Shown piece after piece: positions 35,930-48,529 of a DNA stretch of 64,000 bases. The position numbers were made by a program, and so were the translations under genes. Positions within the stretch are counted from its first letter, which is position 1. The number at the start of each line of letters is the position of its first letter. The stretch comes from Sanguinoderma infundibulare. Taxonomy: Eukaryota; Basidiomycota; Agaricomycetes; Polyporales; Polyporaceae. The notes beneath the pieces are model-generated. The model did no database searches, was not told the DNA's origin, and was given only the letters and a program-made list of their open reading frames with translations. The DNA lies in the NCBI GenBank assembly GCA_032821775.1, contig JAVLRN010000005.1:2480001-2544000 (forward strand), written 5' to 3'.

Positions 35930-38223
35930 TCACTCAATTGTCCAGAGCTTTCCCAAACTATCCCCTTCGAGTACCTGCGAGAGCTCTAGGGCACGCGCTA
36001 TCGCTGGCGCTTTTCGAATTTTGCGCTCCGCCTCTGTGTCGAATACCTACCAATTCCGATCAAATGAGCACAAGTTCGGGTGCGAATGGAAGTCTATTCG
36101 GATCGCAACAAGAGGAATAAAGTGAGACACACCGTGCTGTACGTATGATCCAGGAAGTCTTCCATTGCGTAACTAGGCCGCGTGAACGCCTCTTCGAAGA
36201 CCTTAGCGAGCGTGGCGACCGAGGCGAGGTAGTGTTGCCGGTGACTGTACAACTCCCACAACGAGCTGTCGAGAGCACCCGTCAATGTCGGATTGGGCTC
36301 CGCTGCTAAGAATTCATCTGACATCAAGAAGCCAAGTCGACAGCCGTGGACATGTAATGCAGTCAGCCTATCAGGATGGCTCCGGAAAGGTAGATACGTG
36401 GTGGCTTACCGCAGTCAGCTCCGGTGACGTCCTCGGCGCGGTGAATCATTGCCATCAGGGCAGGATGCCGGCGTAGCATGTTGTATGTGAATGGAATGAG
36501 CATAACGACCGCTGCCGGCGGTGCAGTCAATGACAGTCTTGATAGCCGTTTGACGAACGACGCAACAAGGATTGCCGGGAGGTGTCTACAGAGAGAGAAC
36601 GCGTGGTGATGAAAGTCAGCTTAGTTCGTTAGGATGACTGACGACTGAGGTTAGTAAGATCTGCACTTACGTTGAGCTGAGGAAAAGCTCCGTGAGTCGG
36701 AAGAAGCGGGCGCGATGCTTCAGGTGTAGAACGTCTCTATCGAGGAAGCTGTATAGCCGGGTGTAGAATGACGGATAATCACTGGGTCGCCGATCGGTAA
36801 ATGATGGGTAACAGTGTGGCACTGGGAGGTGAGAGGCACGAAACGCACAGGTTGTAGTCTTTCATGAGCATGAAAAGTGCATTGAGCGCCAAAAGACCAA
36901 CGGTCCCTCCTGACAGAAGTGTATTACTATCATTGGCTATGAGATCATAAGCGAACCTACGCACCGTGGTCGACGGAGGAGCTCACCCAATCCATGATCA
37001 AGATAGGACGCGTCAAATGTGGCACCACCCCTCGGTGCAGGACATTTAACACTCGGAGAGACAGTGCCTTCGTTGATTCGGCCAAACCGAGGGACAGTCG
37101 AGGGAGGAGCGCAAGCCAAGCCTTGGTGAAAACAGCTCTGTGCGCTGCCAGTGAGTGCAGGGATTGGTGGACCGTCAGCGTGTGCACACGTCCGACGGGT
37201 GTCTTTTTGCCCTCAGCGGCAACTGGTTCATCGAAATACTTCCTCCAGTCGTCTTCCTCATCCCCTAATCCTGACTCCTCCTGCGGATCGTCTTCCTCAT
37301 CGCCATCCCCGACCGACTTTCTTGAGAATACAGGCTTGGAACCCAGTTCCTCGACCCACCACTCACTCAGCTCGTTAGGCTTCGTAGGGAAAGTTGTGAG
37401 CCGCTCAAGAATGGACAACAAATTGCCCGGCAGCTGCGGAGCCTCACGGTGAGGGTGCTTGGAGATAAGAAGCCTGGCGGGAGACTTGTTAGGGCTCGAT
37501 ATCGGAAGGCAAATTAAACAATACCTACGCTGCATCGCGGAGGAAAAACCACCGTATGTCATCGTGGACGCTGAGCCAGGTGTTCACAAAGTAGTCGCGG
37601 ACTTCTGGGTGTAGGGTACGGTGGTCGAAGGGCAGTGCATCCGCCTTCAGCTTCTTGGGGCTTGACGGATGATAGGAAGGGTGACAGAGAAGCAGAGCGG
37701 ACACAATCTTTCGAAAATGCGCAACATGGAATTGAGGTGGCTGTTTGCTGTCCGCGGCACGAGTAAGGGAGGACGAGAGGTGTTTTTGAAGAGAGAACAT
37801 GATGTCAAGGGCAATGGTCTGTTCACCAGTCATCTTAATCGTCAGTGTTTATAAGTCGAATCATCCACACACCTTTATGTTCACAGCATCATCGTGAAGC
37901 AGCCCCGCTAGGAGCTCGACAAATGCATGAAATCTGTCCAAGAGCCAGGCACGGACTGCCTTTGCTTCTGCATTGCGGTCGGGACCAGAGAGAAGACCAC
38001 GGGAGATGATTATCACAAAGACCCGGTATAGAGAATAGAGAGATTTAGCACGATGGATGGAGTTGTGAGTTTCTAGTGCAATATCCAACAGGTCGGCAAG
38101 AGGATTTAAAGAGAGGCCGTTTGACACAGCGGTAGTGAGCTCCTGTTCGAGGTTTTGGATGGCATGGATGGTGCTGTCCGTGTCGTGCACCTTGCGCTTT
38201 TTGGAGGGTAATGAAGAAGGCAT
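35930..38223 (-). CDS. noc4: Noc4, ribosome biogenesis factor (CBF/Mak21 family)
   Basis: Nucleolar protein that with Nop14 matures and exports the 40S subunit. Eight exons (minus strand): 37873-38223, 37529-37818, 36965-37473, 36849-36909, 36671-36781, 36410-36585, 36133-36317, 35930-36046; 599 residues, the usual size. The N-terminus MPSSLPSKKRKVHD carries a nuclear-type basic patch. The C-terminal half is the CBF domain: GTVGLLALNALFMLMKDYN, DYPSFYTRLYSFLDRDVLH, SSTHLPAILVASFVKRLSRL, PPAAVVMLIPFTYNMLRRHP and DSSLWELYSHRQHYLASVAT. Acidic insert DGDEEDDPQEES near residue 290. It ends FDTEAERKIRKAPAIA ... LWTIE. The start is 193 bp from the start of the divergent Cef1 gene, so ribosome assembly and splicing genes share a promoter. 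Confidence 0.93.
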
Positions 38224-38416
38224 GAGAAGGACGGCTGGTTGGTGGGGTGCGAGGTGAAGATCGTGCAGCAGAGACAGCGATGAAATGGTCACGTGCACAA
38301 TGTGCATGGGCCGAAAGCGGAAAGGGCGAGGGTTGCGGTGCTGACCGACTGTCGTCGCCCATTGACCACCACTGTTTCCTCGGCCTCTTGCCCTACGTTT
38401 CGCTGATACTGCTTCT
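38224..38416. promoter_or_regulatory. bidirectional promoter of Noc4 and Cef1
   Basis: 193 bp between divergent start codons of two core RNA-processing genes. No specific motif recognised. Confidence 0.45.
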
Positions 38417-41334
<2,918 letters not shown>

Positions 41335-41736
41335 GGCTTTGCAATTGTTATCAGTATTAGCACCGGCGTACGCTGCTTTGTTGTTTTTGCTTTATCGTCG
41401 TATCTCATCGTGGCCCCATCGAACTGAATGTAGTGTAATGCTTGTGGGATGAAGGACCGATATAAGCATGGAAGACCGACGTTGTTCCTTGCGGTGGCTA
41501 TGGGTGCACCGCCGGTGTGTTCCTTATGACCTTCTGGCATTGGCCGCATGGCTCACGGCGAGAATACGACGTCTGGGAGCTTTTAAAGGCTGCAGACGTC
41601 GACACGAGGCAGCGGATCTTCTTCCCTTGTCCCCACTGAATTTAATCCACATACATATATCGATCGTACCGCTCATCACGAGGCGTTTGCTCCTCCTTTT
41701 CTCCCGGGCCCTTCTCTCCGTCCCCAGGCCGTCCCC
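41335..41736. other. intergenic region upstream of the membrane protein gene
   Basis: 402 bp between Cef1 and the next gene in the same direction. No coding exon. A CT-rich leader precedes the start at 41,737. Confidence 0.45.
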
Positions 41737-42805
41737 ATGCTCCTCGCCGCCGCCTTTGATGCGACACAGGGCTCTTCCCGCTCGTTGACCGCAACACCTA
41801 CCCAGACGCCTACTCCCGTTTTCACTACCATCAACGTCCCGGCTCCTCCTTCATTTGTTACGACCACAGTCACCTCAGCTGGGTCGGGCAGCTTTCCAAC
41901 CCTTGGCGCGGTCTCAACCACAGTCACATCAAATATACCAGTGGCCGCGATCGCTGGCGGTACGGCTGCGGGTGTCGTGCTCGCACTTGTTGCCGTTATC
42001 GGCTGGACATGGTGGGGTAGGTGCATCAAACGAAAGGCGACAAAAGAACGCAAGGAAGCTGTAAGTAGTCGAGCTAATACACTATGATAGCACTGCTCAT
42101 CATGCACAGCTAGCGTTCCTCCAGGTTAGGGAGAACACACGCAGAAATGCTACAACACACTCAGCAACTCAATACCGACTCCCCTTCTCTATGCACACAG
42201 CCCACGAACGAAAAGTCACGTTTGCATTCACCGCACCGTCGTCTAACCAATCGACGCTGAGGGGGCCTGTTGAAACAAGGAAGCCGGGGCCAGTCGGTGA
42301 GTCCGTTGCAGCTCAGACCAAACACGTATCTGATGTATGTGTAGATTCCGACAAGCCTGTTCGACAGGCACCACCTCGACCTCCCACTCCAACTGGACAG
42401 GTGAAGGACGCGTTTAAAAGACCCGACGCCGGACTACCGCCCCCCATGTCCCACAAAAGTCCACAGCGAGAGCGAGCACCAGTCGAGCCGCTCACTGTAC
42501 CTGATGCGAACCAACACCGGCTCATGCATCAGGCTTCAACACTCAGTTCTGGCTCCGTGTACTCGACGCAGAGTGCCATGGACGAGGCACAAACAGCAGT
42601 ACCGTCCGGTCTCTTAATGGCTTTAGCGAGCGAGGGTAACCGAAGGTCCCTACTCGCCAGCTATCTGCCTTGGAACCGCTACCGGACGTCCAACAATCGT
42701 TTGTCGGAGTATAGCACTGGATCCGTCTATTCGCAACTCGAAGATTTGCCCTGGGAGTCGGTAGGCTTTGCGTACGGCGAGGAAGATGAGCTACCTAGGC
42801 GGTGA
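41737..42805 (+). CDS. single-pass membrane protein with Ser/Thr-rich ectodomain
   Basis: Function not recognised. Exons 41737-42060 and 42110-42805 give 339 residues. Short N-terminal part, then a Thr/Ser/Pro-rich stretch that is probably O-glycosylated (TATPTQTPTPVF, FVTTTVTSAGSGS), one transmembrane segment VAAIAGGTAAGVVLALVAVI (about 69-88) with WTWWGR and a basic stop-transfer stretch (CIKRKATKERKEA). A long disordered cytosolic tail with proline-rich parts (PPRPPTPTG) and Ser/Tyr clusters (SSGSVYSTQS, STGSVYSQLED) follows. This layout is common in basidiomycete wall-sensor-like proteins, but there is no WSC or other named domain. No convincing signal peptide at this start, so a different first exon is possible. 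Confidence 0.65.
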
Positions 42806-43059
42806 TTTCATGCGAAGCCGACGGAGGAGTGCGTTGCAATGCTTCACCCAGTGTTGAATGGATAATCTTTGACGATTTGATAGACTGAAACAGACACGAA
42901 ATAACATGTAATTCTACTCGTCTCAGCACAGTTCGGAGAGTACGTGTGTATACCTGTTCCATAGTCGATCGACTTCACCTTGACCTAAGTAGTAGGTTAC
43001 TGTAAGTCTGTAACGGACAGAACGCGGTGCATGTCGTTGTCTGTATCACGACGCTATGA

Positions 43060-43768
43060 CTATCCCAACGAGTTCACGTAGCGCTACATGAGGGATAAGA
43101 ACGGATGCGGATTGTGAAGGTCGCACACGCCTTGTACGTACCTGCTCTACTTGGGCTACGGAGGCCTTGAACTCTTCGACAGCTTTCCAACAATCTAAAG
43201 TAGCCGTAGGATTCGACCTATGGGTCGATTGGAAAGGTGAAACAGGATGAAAAGGGTGTTGAACTCACTGATAACACAAGACAACCTCCTCTCCTTTGGT
43301 GCGGACAGTGGAAAACCCCTCTGAGCTGTGGCGTGCGTTATATTTCTCGACTTTTTGACGGAGCTCCTCAAGGTCTCCCATCAATGCTGCGCTGCTCTTG
43401 ACGGAACCGGCAGGCCCTGCCTCCTCAGATGCACTGTCCTCGCCAGCCATGCCGCGCTCGCGGTCGAGGTTCTCCTTCTCCAGCGCATGCTCAATCTCCT
43501 CCCTCACTCGTTCCTCTTCTTGATGTAGGCGGGAAAGTTCAGATTGTATCCGAGCGCGAATGTGGGCATCAATGGTGATTTGGCGCTGGTGGGGGATGTG
43601 AGGAGATGCCTGGTGGTCGACGAGCTGATTCACGACGTTCTCCGAGAACTAGTTGGAGTGGGTGAGACGGGACTAGGAGGTTTGAGCGGCGCAGGAACGT
43701 ACATGCAAAGAAGTGTCAGGCGAGAACACCTTTTCATCCGCTTGTGGCGAGGACTGAGAGGCCCCCAT
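43060..43768 (-). CDS. mic19: MICOS subunit Mic19 (DUF1690)
   Basis: Peripheral inner-membrane subunit of the MICOS complex that shapes mitochondrial crista junctions. Exons (minus strand) 43703-43768, 43269-43648, 43142-43217, 43060-43083; 181 residues. The start MGASQSSPQ is a typical N-myristoylation site, as in Mic19. FSENVVNQLVDHQASP is the conserved N-terminal motif. It is followed by a long charged coiled coil (IRARIQSELSRLHQEEERVR, EEIEHALEKENLDRE) and the C-terminal VLCYQSNPTATLDCWKAVEE with its two cysteines, ending RYVNSLG. The last exon has only eight codons including the stop. This is the last intact gene before the repeat compartment. Confidence 0.92.
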
Positions 43769-43962
43769 AGCGTGGATACAGCTGTAATAAAGAGGAAGGA
43801 GGACGGAGGAAGGGAGAGGTCTTCGGAGTGCTAGTCTGATCCGTTTATAGACGCCTGCCAACTCACGGGCGTCTGAGCGCTCAGCCGGCTCGTTCCCAGC
43901 GCTTGGGACCTTTTGCTTCATACCACAACCATGAGCCACTCTCCCACGGTGAGTGACTCTCA

Positions 43963-44046
43963 TTGGGCTTGGCATCTCACGTTTACAGTGCTTTGCATAA
44001 AACACTGCAGGTCGCACGCCCGCAAAAGCCTGTTTGTATCTATGTG
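43963..44046. mobile_element. truncated end of the TAGGGCTCGG-family hAT element
   Basis: TGGGCTTGGCATCTCACG and the next bases match the left end of the intact hAT element at 22,516 (GGGCTCGGCATCTCACGTTTA) with one difference over 21 bp. The sequence that follows is still CpG-containing (GTCGCACGCCCGC) up to 44,046, where another element begins. No matching right end was found in this window. Confidence 0.65.
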
Positions 44047-44863
44047 TAGGCTGTAGCGTGGGTGAACCCATGGGTGTCAGAGTGCTCACCCACACCCACA
44101 CCCATGAAAAATCCACACCCACCAACCCATGGGTATCCTTGGGTGTGGGTGCAAAACCTTGAGTACTGGGTGTATCACCCACACCCATGAATATGTGGGT
44201 TTTTCATGAGTGTCAATGTGTCTTCAGATGCATTGTGGGGGGTAGGAAGGTTATTGTTGTTATTGCTCAGTGATGGATTGATAGTTTTCTATCATTGTTG
44301 TTGCTCCTTGAAGCTACTGAATGCTATATCTAGGACATATCATTCATTTTCAAATTCCTGGTCATCCCATGGCATGCTGGAGCCATCAACTCTCAGTCAC
44401 ACCATGCTTTTTAGGCCTATATCTCAACAACTGGGCCACAGACCAAAGTCACAATGGGACCATTGGAAAGCTATGATTAGTAGCTTTCTAATGAGGTATT
44501 AATTGCCTCAAGGTGACCACTGGAGGCTTCACTATGGCCATCTCCTCCTCCTCACCCCCCTCCTGCCAATAGTAGTGCTTGTGGCTTTACACTGTTGCAT
44601 TAGGTGCATTCTGTGGGCATTGCTACAACAATTAAAATATCAAAAGAAGCATCTCAAAAGGTGCAGAAAGGAGTTAATAATAGCAGAAACAATGCCCCCA
44701 GCCTGCCAGGACTGCTAAAGGTGCTTATGCTGGTGGCTATATCCACAACCCATACCATGGGTGTGGATTTGGCCATGGGTGAGCCAAACCTAACCCACAC
44801 CCACATCCATGCAAAAAACCCATGAAAATCCACATGGGTTTTCAACACCCATGACACAGCCTA
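44047..44863. mobile_element. non-autonomous hAT-like element, TAGGCTGT family (copy A)
   Basis: 817 bp. Left end TAGGCTGTAGCGTGGGTG, right end the inverse of TAGGCTGTGTCATGGGTG. Both subterminal zones are full of ACCCACACCC and CCATGGGTG motifs in both orientations. The ends match those of the 5-kb element at 53,057-58,028, which carries a hAT transposase relic, so this looks like its deletion derivative. No 8-bp duplication can be seen, possibly lost. No coding capacity. Confidence 0.65.
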
Positions 44864-44989
44864 TTTACAAGTCTCTTCAGCTTTCACTGCACATTCCTGT
44901 TCCTCCACACAGGCTCCCTTCTGCCACCAACACTACAGTCTATCAAAGATCCTACACTGCATTCATCAGCCAACTAAGCAGTGCCTCAG

Positions 44990-45145
44990 GTAGCAAGTAA
45001 ATCTGTAAACCCACCATATTCACCCACTATATCCATCCACACCCACAACACCCATCAGACCCACTGTTCATATCCATGGGTACACAGGTACAGGTATATC
45101 ACAGGTATGGGTGTGGGTATGGCCACCCACACCATTTGCTACTTG
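44990..45145. repeat. short palindromic GGGTGTGGG-type repeat
   Basis: About 155 bp bounded by TAGCAAGTAAATCTGTAAAC at the left and the loosely inverted TTTGCTACTTGTAAATG at the right, with CCCACACC/GGGTGTGGG motifs inside in both orientations. Looks like a small miniature element or a broken end of the TAGGCTGT family. Confidence 0.4.
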
Positions 45146-46310
45146 TAAATGTGAGCTGGGTCACTGCAAACTGCTTAAACTGTTAGCTACATTGTATAGC
45201 TGAGAACGATGCAATAAGCGGGAGCCACTGACAAGTTTGCACCACAGCAATCCATACAGCGGAGGATGTCCATCCATAGCAGTTGTAGGTGTTCCAGACA
45301 TGAAGATGAGCTTGTGGTCAGAGAAATATATTAGTGCAAATTGTTATGACACTTGCAAGACTGCAGTGAGAAGATGGACTGGCTTATCAGCTCCGACTGC
45401 CAGTGGGGAGAGAAAGATCAAGAAAATGTATACACCTTAGCTTCAGGCATAATACTGCTAATCAGCAAGTACATAGTGAACACATTTTTCACAGTGCTCA
45501 GGCTCGCTGCCAACAGCCTGGCGCAAATAACTTCTGGATTATTTCTCTACTGCTTGTTGGCCCTCTTCTTCCTCTGTTCTTCATCACAGACATTGAGGGA
45601 CTCTGCATCCTTGAATAACAGTTGGGTGTTCTTTAAGATATAAAGTGAGCCGATGTACGAGAATGTGAAGAATGTGATAAATGTGTGGGTGATTGACAGT
45701 GAGACGGGTGGGGTGAAGAATATGAGTAGAGTGCCATGGAAGTCAGCATCAATAGTCTTGAGGAGCTTGAGGCCAGTGTATTCTTGCTTGAGGTTTATAA
45801 CAGTCTGGATAAAGAGCAAACTGGAGGATTTGCCATGATAGTGCAAGCTGCTCAGGTTCATGGACATCTTGCAGAGGCTCTAGATGATGTTGCACTGTGT
45901 GATGATCTCAGGTTGAGGTCATCAGACTTGAATTGTGAGCCTGGGTTGGGCAGGGTAGATACAGATGTGATGATGGACAGCTGAGTGAGGGTGGTGGGGA
46001 TGGAGCACATGGCATTTATTGCAGACAGATTGAAAGGTTCACCATTGCAGTCAGCTGACCATGCATCACAGTTAAAGGAGCTGAGCTCTTGGGTAAAATC
46101 AGCATTGGAGAAAAGCTAAGAATGATCAAAAGAGAGGTAAAGAACATCTGTTGCAGTGGTCAGGTGAGAGTAAGGAGGAAAGGAAACACACCTGGTTAAG
46201 GGGACAGAGGAGATGCACAGCCACAGGCATTTTCTGCACCTTCCCACTGTCTATTCCATGCCTCCACCCATGATGATGCTGACAATACAGCTGCAGTGCA
46301 ACAGAATTCG
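45146..46310. other. unassigned AT-rich decayed sequence
   Basis: No family recognised. On the minus strand 45,547-45,867 reads INLKQEYTGLKLLKTIDADF and continues open; it could be a decayed gene or transposon fragment. No ends or duplications found. Confidence 0.3.
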
Positions 46311-46317
46311 GATTTGA

Positions 46318-46432
46318 CACAGGTCAATATATATGGATATGGGTTTGGTGTGGGTATCCCCCATGGATACCCACACTCATACCTGCATGGGTATGGGTAC
46401 ATAACCCACATGGGTTATCCATATCCATGCCA
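46318..46432. repeat. palindromic CCCATGGATACCC repeat
   Basis: About 115 bp in which GGATATGGGTTTGGTGTGGG and further GGTATCCCCCATGG, GGATACCCACACTC, ACCCACATGGG and TTATCCATATCCATG alternate in both orientations. Resembles the subterminal repeats of the TAGGCTGT-type hAT elements. Confidence 0.4.
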
Positions 46433-46664
46433 TTCATTAGCACTGGCATAGAGCTTCAAAGTGTGCCCAGCAACTGACAAGGTACCACAAATAGGCAAAC
46501 AGAGGATGGAGGGTGGGCAGACAGTCAACAGGGCATGGGTGATGGGATATTAGACATTGATAGATCAGTTTTTTTCAAACACATAAATACAGAATGATGA
46601 TTGCCAAGACCAACCCCCATCAGACAGATCAAAATAAGTATTAAGTGCATGGTGGTGGTAAAAT

Positions 46665-46748
46665 AGGGTATGGCCAGGATTTAAACCAGTGCACACAATG
46701 AGAGCTACCAAACAACATGGGCACTGGAGTCCACTACACTACAATGGC
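46665..46748 (-). other. tRNA-like relic (possible SINE head)
   Basis: On the minus strand about 84 nt read like a decayed tRNA. An A-box-like TGTAGTGTAGTGGA lies near the 5' end and GGTTTAAATCC near the 3' end, which is the B-box GGTTCGAATCC with its CG changed to TA. The 5' AGCCATT and 3' ...TGGCCATACCC do not pair well, so this is at best a relic. Anticodon not assigned. Confidence 0.3.
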
Positions 46749-46979
46749 TTTTTAACACAGCATCATTGCAATTTTATTATCCCTTGTACAATTGAGCACT
46801 TATAGTATGGACTTTCTACCTGCCTGGAGAGCACTCAGGCAGGCATGGACTTCCCAAGCCAGTAGCACTCAGATAAGACTCTAAAACCTCATTTATACAA
46901 TAAAAACAGATGGAGGACCTCTAAATATTAGTCTATTTTATGCTTGCTTCCTGGAGCATATTGCAGTGAGAGATCACAC

Positions 46980-47200
46980 TTGCATCAGGCCATTGCCACT
47001 TGCATCTGGACATTACACTTGGCATCAGGGCAAGGCACTGCCATCAGAGTGGATGGTCACTTGCATCAGGGCATTGCCACTTACATCTGGGCATCACACT
47101 TGGCATCAGGGCAAGGCACCACCATCAGAGTGGATGGTCACTTGCATTAAAGTGCAGTCACTTGCATCAGGGCAGATGCAAGCATCAGGGCTGTACATAT
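46980..47200. repeat. tandem repeat, 81-bp unit
   Basis: TTGCATCAGG...ATTGCCACTT...GGCATCAGGGCAAGGCAC...CATCAGAGTGGATGGTCAC repeats with an 81-bp period (starts at 46,980, 47,061 and 47,142); the third unit is partial and degenerate. Within the unit TTGCATCAGG recurs at shorter spacing. Confidence 0.8.
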
Positions 47201-47228
47201 GTGTTACAGGTTTTTCTCCTCCATGAGG

Positions 47229-47560
47229 TGTAAGGAAGTCACAAATGATCCATGTGGTGCTTATCTGAGTGCCCTTTTCCTTATCTTATCTGTTTTCTTT
47301 CCTGGACATTGATCTTTATCTCACTGTAGTTATAACTCATTTTTGTTCTCTGAACTTTCATTCTCATGTTATTGTTTGATAGTACAGTAGCTTCCCTATT
47401 GTGTACAAAGTGCTATCATTCTGTCTTCCTTGTTTTCTATATTTGTAGTTACCTTTGGTTCTGTGATTTCTATTGTTGTGCTACTGTATATAAACCCCTG
47501 TACTTGCTACCTGAAGACCCAGTTTTAACCTCTTGCTCCAGATAGGCCTCACTATATATT
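47229..47560 (+). mobile_element. LTR fragment of a Ty3/Gypsy element, plus orientation
   Basis: Matches, in inverted orientation, the LTR sequence at about 60,990-61,314 over roughly 320 bp with many substitutions (shared blocks: CTTATCTGAG, CCTTATCTTATCTGTTTTC, ACTTGCTACCTGAAGACCC). It contains a promoter-like TATATAAA at 47,487-47,494 at the same relative place as the other copy. Lies upstream of gag- and pol-like sequence in the same orientation, so it is probably the 5' LTR; its 3' boundary is not clear. Confidence 0.65.
47487..47494 (+). promoter_or_regulatory. TATA box of the LTR
   Basis: TATATAAA, conserved in the second LTR copy (61,058-61,065 on the minus strand). Expected position of the retroelement promoter. 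Confidence 0.5.
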
Positions 47561-47788
47561 TCACTCATATCTCTCACTTGATATATGTTATAACACTATC
47601 TCAGGAGGTATACTTTTTTTTTATCACACATCTATTCATATGGACTTACATGTTTACTGCTACTATTTTGGACTTCATATCCCTAAACTTTCTAGTATAT
47701 GACTCATACTCTGCAGGCTGTAGTTATAACTCATGTTATATTATGATTATAACTTGAACTTCATTACAGTAGCTAACTGACTCCACAG

Positions 47789-47945
47789 TGACTCATCATG
47801 ACTCATCATGACTCACTCTGCAGTTTGCAGTCCTTACTCAGCATGACTTATTTCACAGTTCATAGTCCGTAGTCTGCAGTATGCAGTCCACAGTCCTAAC
47901 TCATTCCACAGTCCACAGTTTGTAGTCCTAACTCATTATGACTCA
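47789..47945. repeat. cluster of TGACTCA motifs in low-complexity sequence
   Basis: TGACTCA occurs at 47,789-47,795, 47,799-47,805, 47,809-47,815 and 47,939-47,945 within a degenerate GTCC/CTCA repeat. TGACTCA is the Gcn4/AP-1 bZIP consensus. Position is between the LTR fragment and the gag-like region. It may be chance from the repeat unit. Confidence 0.45.
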
Positions 47946-48529
47946 TTTTATAGTCCACAGTCTGCAGCCCTGTATTACATTAGCTATCAGCTGTGCAATG
48001 CGTAGCACTTGTACATGTGTATAAGGGGCAATACCTCAGTAGTGACCCCCAGTTTTCAGTCTTCTGTTGTATACACTGGCTTGTATACCAATCCATCTCT
48101 ATAGTCTGCTCGACTATAAGCAACTCTAAGCTTTACTTCAATAAGTATAAGCTTGGTCTAAAAACATATTGATACTTGCATAAGGCTGCAAGTATTGAGA
48201 CATAACATTAGACTGAAAACTTCTATGCTCTATTTCTTCAAGTGCAGAGCACCCACACACACAAACTATAGGTTGTCTGTTCTAGCCTTCAACAAGGTCT
48301 AAAAGGAACCTATACTTTAAAAGGTTGTTAAAGCTTTGACAAGCTAGACAACACAGTGAGTCCACACATACCAAAACCTTTTTGACCCCCAAGGAGTAGT
48401 CAAAGGTCACAACCTCAACAGGGTTCACCTTTGCTATACCAACAATGGAACATTAGCATTAACATTAGGCCATCCACATCATATCTGCAAAAACTTCAAG
48501 GACCAGGAGTCCCAGGAGTACAGTATCTA

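Noticed and set aside
44047..44863. Telomere-like or subtelomeric satellite because of many ACCCACACCC motifs
   Set aside because: The motifs occur in both orientations as subterminal repeats of a hAT-type element with defined inverted ends, not as a TTAGGG-type array.
46944..47233. Plus-strand frames with repeated HQGKA...SEW units as a repeat protein
   Set aside because: Explained by the 81-bp DNA tandem repeat, whose length keeps all frames open; no start or domain.
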